Part shown: positions 35,754 to 47,549 of the stretch, piece after piece
Layout of the letters: every line of letters begins with the position of its first letter
Numbering within the stretch: position 1 is the stretch's first letter
Assembly: GCA_030737875.1 (NCBI GenBank)
Contig: CM060919.1
Coordinates: 805,177,160 to 805,241,159 of the forward strand
Reading direction: 5' to 3'
Length of the DNA: 64,000 nucleotides
From: Allium sativum
Lineage: Eukaryota; Streptophyta; Magnoliopsida; Asparagales; Amaryllidaceae
Notes under the pieces: generated by a model
Told to the model about the DNA's origin: nothing
Databases searched by the model: none
What the model saw: the letters and a program-made list of their open reading frames with translations, nothing else
Program-made: the position numbers and the translations under genes

Positions 35754-36890
35754 ACAGTGCATAAATAAAGTAAATCGTTAAATAACGCAATGCTTTTTAG
35801 AAAAATGAAACCATTATAAGACTCAAGTCCCATCACACAATGCAACACAAACCGGAGGATAGAGTTTTACCTTACAATGGTCAAAAATGCTTGATACGAT
35901 AAAATGGATTTGATATTATTATTAGTGTGTACATGTTACAAAAACAATTTCAATCATAATGTATCAATCATAGAAGGCATAGTACTTCATCCTACTATGT
36001 CGCCATATTAGTTCTACAATCAAAACCGCATGATGTCGTATTGAAAGTTAGATTTCCATCATGAGTCAAGGCTAGGGAAGATCTCCTTGCCGATTCGAGA
36101 CACTCTAGCAAATGTCTCAGGATTCAGACGCTGGTGAACCCTTGGATCCTGTAGGACCGGTCCGCAAATACTTTAGTGGATTAGTTATGCCTGAACACAC
36201 TCTTCCTGGTCCTATTGAACCTATAAATTGGTCACTATCGACCAATATAACCGAGGCCTCGTAATCCATCATCCACATAAGTAAAATGTCAGGGCTTGCA
36301 AAACCCTGATACCACTTCTAGCTAGAAAGAAACGTGTGCACTCCCTGCGTTCCCTTGTCCCGTTTCTGATTCTTACCGGGTGTAAGGTTCGTGAAGTAAC
36401 GCTATACACAAAGCTATGCCTAAATGGGCTGTGCTTTGATCATCAACCACAAGGCTATGCTTTTTAACAATAAGCCTTGATCATTTGCAACTTAGCATGC
36501 CACATTGTCAATCCATACCATATCATTGATTTCTGCCAATATATAACCTCTAAGCTCGTACGTCTCAGAGAAGGGTGTTAAGCAAGAGAATAAATCCTCC
36601 GCCACCAAACAATATTTAGTAGAGATAAACGAATACAACATAAAGGAATACAATGTCAGACATACCATCCATTTACAAGTCCGTTCTGCGTCTGAACGAA
36701 ACCGAAGACACCTTATTCCTCGTCTCATATGTCCAATACAGGAGAGATGTTCTCGCATATCCGTCGATCTCCCAGTATGTCTGGAAGATCACCACTTATT
36801 ATCTTGTCTTGGGATGCCTCTCAATCAAGACATCAGTAATCATCCAAACGATGCGAAGACCAATCAAAAAATCCGAATAAATAACAGAAG
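35754..36890. other. Spacer between inverted LTRs
   Basis: 1137 bp without a recognisable protein. Plus-strand ccctgatacca at 36304-36314 reads TGGTATCAGGG on the minus strand, like a Met-type PBS, but no LTR edge adjoins it. The last 80 bp (about 36810-36890) loosely echoes the LTR end, with gaccaatcaaaaaatccgaa and aataacagaag also found in the right arm. This could be a joining scar. Confidence 0.5.
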
Positions 36891-39341
36891 GATTTCGCCC
36901 GGACCTAATCGATCGCAAAATCGACTAAGACCGTTCAAAAATCTGAATATGCTAACTTTAGGCATGCAACACATCAGAACAAATAACAGAAGACTTTTAT
37001 AAACATTATAATAATGTTACATCAGAGTACAGAATATATCAGAATACATCGAATAAAATACAGCGGAAGATTAATTTACAGTAAATGTAATACAATGCAG
37101 CGGAAGACTATCATTGCTCTGGACATAGCTTTAAGCTTCGATACAGAATCCTTCTTAATAATAAATATCTGCTAAACAAGCTACTCGACTGCCCGTGTGG
37201 AAAATATGGGCATCCGAGTTTACAAGTGAAACAAACTACGAGTCAGTCATGAGACTGGTATGAGAAATCTTACTTAACTTATCTAATAATAAGGTTAATC
37301 ACAGGACCACGCCGCTAACACGGAATGAGTTTACTCCGTTGGATTGCCAATGCATAAACATCAACCATAAATAAACATATGGATCTACAATGCATAAATC
37401 AACATGCAATTCCTTAATCTATCTATTTAGGCTTAATCCCTAAACTTAGATTTCAAAATCCAATTCACTTTACAGAAATTATTTCTTTGGACTTTATTTC
37501 CCGATTTCTTTTATTTCAGATCATTTGGAATACATATATAGCTTTTATAATAAGGGTAATTTCACTATGGGATTTTAAAACAAAACATTTGGAAATATGA
37601 ATTTCAAAACATAACAATGCATACAAAATAAGTATGCGAACCAAATATCGGTCATGTTCCCTCAGGACCGGGCAGTATGCACCCTACCCGAACCTATATA
37701 TATGTGCACCTAACGTCTACACTATCAATGCACCATCCCACCAATTGGGGAAGACATGCACGCCCTCACACTGTTAGTCAATTTCGGGTCACGCGCATCT
37801 TCAGCCACATACTTGCTAAATGATTTTTATATCCCAAAGTAGGGGAAATCATTTCACAACATAATCACAAGTATAATCAAATCTACATAGATTTCTACTT
37901 ACAAATTATTTTGAAATCATCGGGCATAGCCTTCGAAATCCTTCCTGTTTTACAAAACATTTCCTGTCCAAAATCGGGAATAACATTTCTTTTTACTTAA
38001 GAAAACTCATTTCAAAATCATTCATTAAATTTTGAAATAAACAACATCGCTAAACACCTTATAGTCAAATCGTGAAGTGTTTCACAAGGTGTTAACACAT
38101 AGACATTTTTACCCAACTCTATGCTAAATGTAAAAACATATTTTGCTCATAAACTGGTCGAGCGTAATCCAAACAATCAATCACAATCCATATCAATAAC
38201 CAAGTATATTTGGTTCAATCACATTTCACGTTACAATAAAAGGGTATTTTATTGTCTACACATTTTCTACATTTCCTATGTATACAATTAAAAGATATTT
38301 TATTTTCTATACAATTTCTACATTTCATATGCATATAATAAAAGAATATTTTATTATTTACACAATTTTACATTAACAAATGTAATTTTTTATGTTAACA
38401 TATTTTATCAAACGATACATATTTTTAATGAATCATTCTTACATTAACAAATGTAATTTCTTATGTTAATATCAAACGATACGTCTTTATAATGAATCAT
38501 TCTTTACATTCAATAAAAATGTAAATTTTTATTGATAAACTTTTCTATGTATTCTAATGACAAATAAAAGAATAATTTATTTGCATACATTTTTTTATGT
38601 ATTCTAATGGCAAATAAAAGAATAATTTATTTATACACATTTTTCTATGTATTCTAATGACAAATAAAAGAATAATTTATTTGCATACATTTTTCTATGT
38701 TAACACAGTTTTATCAAACAAGCATCTTTTATCACTTTTGAACCTTTTTAATGATTCACTATTACATAAAAATGTAATATTTTATGTTAAACATTTTATC
38801 ACTTTTGAATCTTTTTAATGATTCAGTATTACATAAAAATGTAATCTTTTATGTGTAAATATTTTTAACAAGCTATGAACAATTTTAATGAATCATTATT
38901 ACATAAAAATGTAAATTTTTATGTTACATCATTTTAAACAAGCTATGAATCATTTTAATGAATCATTATTACATAAAAATGTAAAATTTTATGTTACATC
39001 ATTTTTAAACAAGCTATGAATCATTTTAATGAATCATAATTACATAAAAATGTAAATTTTTATGTTACATCATTTTTAAACAGATTTAAATATTTTTGGT
39101 TTCACCAAAATCCGATTTATTTTGCATCCTGTACATTCAGTCAAAGTTCAAATTCAAATTTTCAAACTACCGCACTATTTCTAATTGCTTTTAAAATTAA
39201 AATAAATATATTTATTCTAACTTCAATTTAAATAAATTTTTAATCGTTATTATTTAAAATAAATTATTTTGAATATTCAAAGTTCATTAAAATTGTTAAA
39301 ATAAATTTTTTAAATTGGTTCTTATTTTTCGAGTTGTTACA
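36891..39341 (-). repeat. Right arm, inverted LTR (2451 bp), inner end clipped
   Basis: Reverse complement of the left arm from its U3 end (39341) inward. It stops at gatttcgcccgg (36891), about 12 bases short of the expected inner GTTACA end. It carries the same array, stem-loop (37244-37257) and end block. Confidence 0.85.
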
Positions 39342-40531
39342 TACAATCCCTTATGGATTCGTTTAGGTTAAGCATTCAAGTTCATTACCATATTCATTTA
39401 TGGTTATAATGCGCTAGACCTCCCACATTAAACCCAAAACTTGTGGATGCTGGATATGCTGGACGGTTCCAAGCAGAATTCTTCCATAAGCCGGACTTAA
39501 CCTCATGTTTTATCCTGTTACGTGTTTATGCACTTAGACCCCTCACATTAGATTCACCACTTGTGATCGCTGGACATGTCGGACAGTTTCGGGCAGACTT
39601 CCACCACCAGTGTAATCTAACCTCGTGTCTAAGTGTGGTTACAGTTTCTAATTACTGCATTTCTAGGCATTTCCATATTAATCAATTATTCTTATGTCAT
39701 TATAGGTTTTAATGCCCCTTTTCCAAGTCATAATTATCATGTACCATATGCCCCAAATTAATATATAAATCACAATTTGATTTATGCCCCAAATCCATAT
39801 TCAAATTTTTAATTCAAGTTATACTCAAATTTCCCAATCCAAGTTATTTCCCAATTTTAACGTTTTCCCCTCGTTCCCAATTTCACGCGTTCGCATGTTT
39901 CAGCGCCATGCCTAGGCTCGAAAATAACCTAGCTATAAAATAAAAAGGGAAAAGAAGAAGGGAAGAGAATAGAAATGATCATAATAAAAAGATTGGCATA
40001 TGACGACAGAAATAGGCACAACAACTAATAAGCACATAGTAACAAAATTGGGCATAGTGACAAGATAGGCATATAGGAACAAATCTGATGAACATGTGAT
40101 AATAAAACTGATTAAGCATAGTGTCATGATCATAAACAGGCATGATGAGATCTAATTACTGAATTAGATATACAAATAATGACAGATCTGGCATGATTCA
40201 ATAGTCACAGGCTTAGATCTAATTCATAGTTATGTCAAAATAACTTGGATACACAGTTTATGAAAGATCTGATGTGATTCAAATAGTCATAGGCTTAGAT
40301 TCAATTTATAGTCATGTCAAGAATAACTTTTAAGTATTTAGATCTAAAAATAACATAGACTCATCGTGATTGGATCGAAGAAATAGAAGAGGGATTGCAG
40401 ATGTTGAATCACAGATCTCTAAACTTGAGTGACTTGATTGTTGAAGAAGAAAAGGCTTGATTTAATCTAGGCAGAGGCAGCATCTAGTTCTCCATTGTTT
40501 TCGGTGTGTAAAATCAAGAGAAATGGGGTCT

Positions 40532-40539
40532 TATTTATA
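40532..40539 (-). promoter_or_regulatory. TATA box of nested solo LTR
   Basis: Minus strand TATAAATA, about 410 bp from the U3 end, followed by a T/C- and A/C-rich leader as in the related LTR at 13296. Confidence 0.55.
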
Positions 40540-40956
40540 GCCATTAGCCAATGAATCTTGCACAGAAATCAGTCCACGTACGAAACCAGAAATTTGCCCA
40601 GATCTACGTGGGGGTCGAACCCCCTTGGTGTGTCGACCCAGGGGTCGACACCCCCTTGATGGGGTCGACACCCATGGGCGGGATTTTTCCTGCTCCCTCA
40701 TACCGCTCAATTTTGAACTGTTTTGAATTTTAGAACTTATTTTAATCATATATATTTCTCTTATGCGTATACAAACTTCAAACCTTAATATCTTCTTCAT
40801 ATGTGTCCGTTTTACGCAAACCAGGTGCCTATTTTGACCAGAATTCCGAGATGAACGCAATGGTGCAGTCCATTTTACTTAATTCTGAATATTCAATTAA
40901 GTATTCTTTAATTTATCACCTTTAGTGTTATTAAAATTACAGGGTGTTACATACAT

Positions 40957-41710
40957 CCATTTGAGTACTAATTTCACTTTCATCTATTCATAACACTAAA
41001 TGGATGTTAAAACTGCATTTTTAAATGGTGAATTAGAAGAAAGAATTTATATAGACCAATTGGAAGGATTTGTAGCTCATGGTCAAGGACATAAAGTTTG
41101 CAAATGAGATAAATCATTATATGGTTTAAAATAAGTACCTAAGTTATGACATGAAATTTTTGATAACTTAACAATCTCATATAGTTTAAATTAATGAAAG
41201 TGACAAATGCATTTATTATAAATCTAAGAATGACATTTGTACTATCATATGTCTATATGTGGATGACCAACTTATTTTTGGGTCAAAAATTCATGTCATA
41301 AATACTGTTAAACCCTTGCTAAGTGCCAATTTCAATATAAAAGACTTATTTGAACTTGGTATTAAGAGTACTAGGTCCAAAAAGGGAATTTCTTTGGACC
41401 AATCTCATCATATTGAGAGGATTATAAAGAAATACAATTACTTCAACTGTAAACCTGCATGTACACCATATGATCCTAGTGTATAGGTATTTAAGAACAC
41501 TGATGAACATGTAAGACAATCTGACTATGTGTGCATCATTGGCGGCCTTCAGTATGCCACTAATTGTACTAGACCCGATACTGCCTGTGTCATGGGATTA
41601 TTATGTAGGTTTACTAGTAAACCCAGTATAGAGCATTGGCGCACTATTGAGAGGGTCATGAGATACCTAAAACGAACCATGAACCTTGGATTACATTATA
41701 TATGGAAAGT
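40957..41710 (+). pseudogene. Copia pol remnant, part 2 (reverse transcriptase)
   Basis: Continues the RT interrupted at 31840. It reads [17 protein letters not shown] across one deletion, KSLYGLK, and the catalytic YVDD motif at 41256-41267 (YVDDQLIFGS). It then reads GISLDQSHHIERIIKKYNYF and the connection region CRFTSKPSIEHWRTIERVMRY. Stops and frame changes make it a pseudogene. The piece ends at the target site of a 1.1-kb insertion. Confidence 0.9.
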
Positions 41711-42818
41711 AAAAAGCCTTGTCTTGGACTTAGAGTAGGTTCTTTCTATATGGAATATGTGGAAGTGGATATGATATACTAACTTGTCTAATACAATAGT
41801 TATGCAAATAAATATTAAACAATAAAAGATATCACAGATAAGCAAATGCAGTAAATAAAGTGACACCAGGAATTTTATACTAGTTCGAACATCCCATCCT
41901 ACGTTCAGTCCCAGACTCCTTCTGGAATTCTACTATCAACACCTTCTCTTCACCCGGAGGAACAGGTTCACAACAATCCGAGCACCAACAAGGATCTCCT
42001 GCCTGAGCACCAACACAGGAATTTAACAAACAATAAGAGTTTGACTTATGATTGTGTTCTTGAACAACACTGAATAACCAATAATTGGGTACACCCTTCC
42101 TCTAATTTTATCCTCAAGTATATAACGTGTATGTGAAGATTAAAGGAAATATATTGCTTACTGAATCAAGAGATTTGACATAAATTCGATGATTCAAAAT
42201 GCAATTTTAATATTTAAGAGCTTTATAGAATGCAAGAGTGCTTAGAAATGTAGATCAATAATTAGAATAGAATCAGTAAGAATTGGTGATTTGAAAAACA
42301 AGTTTGTACTATATTTATAGTGGTTGAAAAGTAGTCAAGATTCATGAAGATTTTTATTGAAAAGAAGCAACCATTTCTTAAAGAAATCAAAAGAGAACTC
42401 TTCATGAAAGAAAGTGATCCTTCAGAAATATGACTGTTATTGTCGGGTTAGTCGACTGGTATAAAAATCACCAGTCAACTGGTAGAAAATATGAATCATA
42501 TATATATATATATATATATGGCAGAAAAATAACTGTTACTGGGAATTTATTCTCTTACCAGTCGACTGGTTGGATATAGACCAGTCGACTGGTACACGGT
42601 ATAAACCCCAGTAATGGCTATTTTTTCAGCCATATATATATATATATATATATATATTCTAATTTCGTGTATATGTATTATATAAAATGAGGATAGATTT
42701 TAACAATCATCTAACACACTAAACACACAAATATATATATCTACACACGCACACACACACTCTAACTTTTCAGTTGATCTTCATTTCTGTTGTCGTGAAT
42801 AAAAAACTCCATGAATCA
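41711..42818. mobile_element. Unclassified 1.1-kb insertion with 9-bp duplication
   Basis: It separates two adjacent parts of copia RNase H and is flanked by atggaaagt at 41702-41710 and 42819-42827. I see no terminal inverted repeat, poly-A tail or coding frame. Notable contents are four copies of the palindrome ACCAGTCGACTGGT or close variants (42447-42460, 42470-42483, 42557-42570, 42580-42593) and two (TA)n runs. A 9-bp duplication is typical of MULEs, but the ends do not look like MULE termini. Confidence 0.6.
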
Positions 42819-42827
42819 ATGGAAAGT

Positions 42828-43155
42828 TTACAGCTTTTCTTGAAGTTTACTTCGATGCAAACTAGAATACTTTATCTGTTGATTCAAAGGCAAATAATAG
42901 CTATATCTTTAGCATTGTTGGGGAAGCTGTTTCTTGGAAATCCAAGATATAGACAATTTTGGCTATGTCTATGATAAAGTCTGAGATGATAGCATTAGCT
43001 ACAGCTAGTAAAGAAGCAGAGTACTTAACAAATCTGCTAACTGAGATTCCTTTATGGGGAAAACTGATACCAACTATATTGATCCATTGCGATAGTACTG
43101 CGACTATTGCAAAAGTACAGAACCGTTAGTACAACGGTAAGAGAAGACAAATACG
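42828..43155 (+). pseudogene. Copia pol remnant, part 3 (RNase H end)
   Basis: Pieces read SYIFSIVGEAVSWKSK, then SEMIALATASKEAEYLTNLL and ILIHCDSTATIAKVQNR, then YNGKRRQIRH. This is the conserved C-terminal RNase H of plant Ty1/copia pol. In-frame stops are present. Recognisable similarity ends near 43155, and no copia LTR is seen after it. Confidence 0.88.
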
Positions 43156-43722
43156 TCATAAACCCAACACTAAAATTTTCAAATCAGTCGCTTGATTTAT
43201 ATTCACAACTTGATTAATTCTTAACAATAGGAAATCATCAATATTTTCCATCCCTTGATCCCACTTAAAGATTTATTAAATTTTGGCACAGTCAAAACAG
43301 CTCGCTTGTTTCCACTGCACAACTCTGATTTATATATGTTTAGCACTCTTTTTTCCCAACCCCAATTTCTCTTATATTATCTTTGATTTGATTCATATAC
43401 CCATCATGATTATTTTACTTAACTCAGCAATCAACTAGACACAAGAGGACAGGGTTTTAATTTCCTCAAAAATTTTAAATCTAAGATTTCAAACACTGTG
43501 GGGATTTAATAGGATGGAGATCTGTGGGGATTTAATAGGATGGAGATCCCTACTAGGATAAACTACAGATGACAGGATACAACTCATGGAACACTATAGA
43601 ATGAAATACATTCCTAGATGTATTCCCAAAGCTAAGATTCCATAAGATTCAAATGACAAGGAACACGGGTTATGGCTAACAATAAAAGAGATAAAATAGA
43701 CACAAGTGCAATCCTTCCGCGT
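43156..43722. other. Unassigned DNA
   Basis: No gene seen. It contains a perfect short tandem duplication of tgtggggatttaataggatg at about 43496-43548. Confidence 0.5.
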
Positions 43723-45961
43723 TGTAACACATGTACTATTGTGGTTCTATTCTGTATTTATCGTACTTTGTTGTGAGCATTATCGAGTAAAGCCTTCTAT
43801 TAGAGCGGAGAATAGGTATGGTTAGGAGCGACCATCTGTAATCTTGTATTAGACGAGTATCAAATATGCCAATGGGGTGTATAAAATTTTCATTTCTTAC
43901 CTCTAGTGAATAACGTACAAAATCCATGTCTAATATAAAACTACAATGCCTAAGGATCATATTCATAACAAACCACAATACATCACGGATAACGGATCAC
44001 AGAACAAAATACATATAGATACAACAATAGAATACAACATATACATGTGCTACATACTCGAATGGCTTCATGTAAACCGTATATATACATGACATACACC
44101 AAAAGAATAATTATACAAACGAATCGAATATACGAATACACAACTAGGTAATAGCTTCAGGAGAGATATTCCAAGGTGAAACTGCTAACTAACTCCAAAT
44201 CAATAGCTAGCTTAACCTGAAATAGCTCGACCTGACCCGAGTATAAACATCTAGATCGGTCAAGCTTAAACATACCAGGATAATATGAGATAAGTGAAGA
44301 ATATTGTTGTTAGGGGAGCAATTTCTTTTTGTGAGATAAAGGAATCTCATAATCTCAAATCTCAGTGAACTCAGAAACACAAAAATGATGATTCCTTTCT
44401 ATTAGAAATGAATTGAATGACTCAGAAAAACAGATTGCACAAAAGATAAATTCATGTGTTTAAACTCAAATTACTCGTGAATGCCATAAACATAGACTCA
44501 GATGTTTCCATCAGTACAGATTACCCATCACCAAGGATATTTACTACTATCAATATGTACGAGCTTTGGGCTAAACACATGTATCGTCATTTTAAATCAC
44601 AAAAGTCATCTAATACGTACACCCAAATTATTATCAAATACTCCAAATTCTTCATAATAAACTCATAACATTTTTACTCCATAGAAGTGATCACAAATCT
44701 CACATCCTTAAATTAGCCTTAAGGCTATAATGGAAGTTCACCATAATATGTCATCAAAAATGGATCCAAAACATCACAAACACCAAAATCACCAAAGCGA
44801 TTCAATGGATCAAAAACATAAGAAATGATTGCATGTGCATTACAGATGAGCTCCGCCCGAGATTATGAGAAGTATTATACACGTCTTTGAACATCGAACA
44901 CAACGACTCCTCTCCCGACCAAGTGTATCTTGACCTCCCTGATCAAGTGAATGCGCATATAAGACTCCCCCTCCCTCCGAAGCAAGTATTAGCAAATCAA
45001 CAATCAACAAAGAATGTATCACAAACTTCCCAACAGTAACTCGAAAAATGAAAACACAATGTCCCATACTTCACGTCTCACTAGTCTATCTAAATAAGCT
45101 AGCCCACTTCACATCGAAGAAACAACAAATAACTTCAATTGACGAGTCAGGAATTAACCGATATAATTAGTCTACGTGTCTCGACCATGCGATTAACTAT
45201 ATCGCTTAAATCATGTTCTCGCTTTCTCGAAACCTGAAACTAAACATGTGAGTTTTTCGCCATTTAAACATCAAAACTAAACAAAACTCAAACATGAAAT
45301 TTTTAGTATAAATTCTAACATTTTCGGAACATCAAGAATCATCAAATTCGGACACCAAATGAGAAAGATTTGCTCAAATTACGTACAATATCCAGTTTTG
45401 AAAATTACAATGACATGGCAGTAAGTTTGCATAAAGTTTTTCGACCCATTACACTCAGAATTTTTGAATGTTTTTAACATGAAAGTTCTCACATTCTTTT
45501 CAAGCTTTCTAGAACCTAAAAAAAAAAAATCCTAATTTCGATTTAGAACAAAAGAAGTATGCCTGATTTATTAACAATAATTCATAAATGAATATGCAAC
45601 AAACAAAATTAAGATTTCTAACCTTCTCAATCTAAACTAGAAAGCGTGAGTTTTAAAACTCATCTTGACTGGATTGAAAGATTTAAGCATGAAATTGATG
45701 AAATTCAGGCAATTTATATCCTTAAAATATCTTGAAAATGCCCAGAGACAAATTTACTCTATAGACTAGGACGCAGCCATTTCTTTTACTTTTATTTAGA
45801 TTATGAAGGTTTTTGAACAAAGATTTGAGTATGATTTATTTACTGCCAATTTAGGAAGTTAGTAGTTAGTGGAGATTAAGGCCCAATTAAAGGGAAGCAC
45901 TAAGGATTAAGCCAAATTTAAGGGATTATTACTTATTAGTCATTATTTCCCCACTGTTACA
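43723..45961 (-). repeat. Possible further LTR, minus strand
   Basis: Ends are TGTAACACATG (43723) and CACTGTTACA (45961), which would give TGTAAC...GTTACA on either strand. Read on the minus strand, GATATAAATTG near 45718 could be the promoter, followed by a leader-like region. There is no matching target duplication (cgcgt and tgttt) and no second copy, so the call is tentative. Confidence 0.35.
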
Positions 45962-46477
45962 TGTTTTAAGTTACCACCAAGTTACAACCCAAAGCAAGTT
46001 TATTTAACATATTTTTCAGACAAATATATACAAGTTTAAAAATATTTTTAAACATTCTAACCAATATTTTAACAATACCCATAATAAAATTCACATTTAT
46101 AACGTCTTTATACCATTTTTTTCTTTCAAAACTTGCGATTCTTATATTTTATACCTTCATAAAATTTTAACAACATGTATACAAATCTAATCTTTTAACA
46201 CTAATTTAATGTAAACAAATTAATATTCACATATTTATTCAAAATGCTTATTTCACATAACATGAATTTTTAATTATAAACATAATTTTATATCATATTT
46301 TACATTTTCTTCAAAACATATATTTCCAACAATGGAATTTGCACAACTTCATAGTTTTAGACAAATATTGAATTTGCTTACTATTCTAAAGGTAAATTTT
46401 ACTTACATCCACAATTTCTTTTAGTTAATCCACGATGTAATCTCATTAAGTTAATCCACAAGTTATCTATAAGTTAA
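45962..46477. other. AT-rich DNA with aagttaatccac repeats
   Basis: From 46391 (ggtaaattttacttacatcc) the sequence resembles the terminus of the MULE that follows, with repeated agttaatccac words. It may be the edge of an older related element into which the MULE at 46478 jumped. No right end for such an outer element was found. Confidence 0.4.
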
Positions 46478-47285
46478 GGTAATTTTTATTCTAATCCACC
46501 ATATTAGTAAGTTAATCCACCCAATTTAATAGGATCTTTGACTTTTACTAAAATTTTAATTTTAATCAGTACATCCACAAAAAAAAGAAAACCATACATA
46601 TTTCCCTCTTCTCAATCTTCTGTGTTTTCTTCGTTTTCTTCTTCCATGCGTTTTCTTCTTCCTTGCTTTTTATGTCGTCTTCTCGGTTCTGGAATCCTAG
46701 CATCTAAATCCAAGCTTAAGCGATAAGCGGAGTAATTCAACATAATAATAAGTAGTTTGTTTAATATATTTTTTGAAGTTGATTAATTGTATACAAAATT
46801 GTAATTTTTTTTAATTTCACCATTATCAAATATAATTGTAGTCGGTTATTTTCTGAATCTTGAAAAATTGATAGAAATATGTCTGAGAAGAGAAGCCATT
46901 TACATCTTGATAAGGGAGACGGTAGTTACAGTACTAAGGAAATTGCAGGAAATCAAGGGTTTTATTCAAGACTGATAAATTTATATAAGAAACATGTTGC
47001 ATACAGTAGATTAGATTTATAATGTGTATTTTTTTCACATAATTATCTAGTATGAGATCTAGATTTTAGGCTAGTTGGATTATTATTATTAATCTAATAT
47101 GAGAATTGTGAAATAACACAGAATTGTGAAACAAGAAGCACAAAATCGATTATTAAATATATAATAGGGTGGAATCTGTAAGTTAATCCACTCGTGGATT
47201 AACTTACAAAATAGTTGTGGATTAACTTACTAAAGTAAAATTGTGGATTAACTTATTAAAACCGTGGATTAGAATAAAAATTACC
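46478..47285. mobile_element. Small non-autonomous MULE, 808 bp
   Basis: Inverted ends GGTAATTTTTATTCTAATCC at 46478 and its reverse complement ending at 47285. Inverted similarity continues through repeated taagttaatccac words. The flanks are a perfect 9-bp duplication ataagttaa (46469-46477 and 47286-47294), the Mutator-superfamily size. The interior has a CT-rich block (46610-46670) and a 47-codon open frame at 46879-47022. No transposase is present. Confidence 0.85.
46879..47022 (+). CDS. Small ORF inside the MULE, unknown
   Basis: 47 codons from ATG (MSEKRSHLHLDKGDGS...) to TAA. I do not recognise it. It is charged and hydrophilic at the N-terminus and ends in a basic-aromatic stretch. 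It could be a captured exon or chance; nothing else supports expression. Confidence 0.25.
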   Translation: MSEKRSHLHLDKGDGSYSTKEIAGNQGFYSRLINLYKKHVAYSRLDL

Positions 47286-47549
47286 ATAAGTTAATCCACA
47301 AGTGGATTAACCGACAGAAAATAATATTCATGTTTTTATTCATTTCCTTTCTTCTACACTTTGCTTTGTATAATTCTACCTTTTTAAATAAACAAAGAAA
47401 CAGACAGTGCAAACATGGTTAATGTTATGCCGTTAAAATGCAATTTTAATTAGCACAACGCAAAAAATGGCGAAGTCATTAATCCTGAAACAAGAAACGC
47501 AGAAGTAAATGGGTAAAAATTCTCCACATAAAAATGAGATGTAGAAATG

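Larger units (their letters stand above)
33181..39341. mobile_element. Palindromic LTR element: two inverted LTRs, U3 ends outermost, with TSD
   Basis: The left end TGTAACAACTC (33181) and right end GAGTTGTTACA (39341) are reverse complements. The homology runs on for about 2.5 kb, so the two arms are whole LTRs facing each other tail to tail. The unit is flanked by tacaa on both sides (33176-33180, 39342-39346), and the host LTR is continuous without it. A normal LTR element has direct LTRs with one U3 and one U5 end outermost; here both outer ends are U3. The spacer (35754-36890) shows no retroviral protein. I infer that a cDNA with U3 at both ends was integrated, or that an element was rearranged after insertion. 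Confidence 0.75.
31841..40951 (-). repeat. Solo chromovirus-type LTR nested in copia pol (itself interrupted)
   Basis: On the minus strand it starts TGTAACACCCTG (40951) and ends GGGGTGTCACA (31841). It is flanked by the identical 5-bp duplication tacat (31836-31840 and 40952-40956), and removing it rejoins copia RT exactly. After subtracting the inner element (33181-39341 plus 5 bp), the LTR is about 2.95 kb. A minus-strand TATA box lies at 40532-40539 and the shared stem-loop at 32255-32267. A duplicated block at 39417-39620 links it to the LTR at 12908. No internal retroviral region is present, so it is a recombined solo LTR. Confidence 0.85.

Noticed and set aside
36303..36314. PBS-like TGGTATCAGGG on the minus strand in the spacer of the palindromic element
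   Set aside because: The motif is good, but no LTR edge lies beside it; the nearest is about 575 bp away. It is kept only as a note on the spacer.
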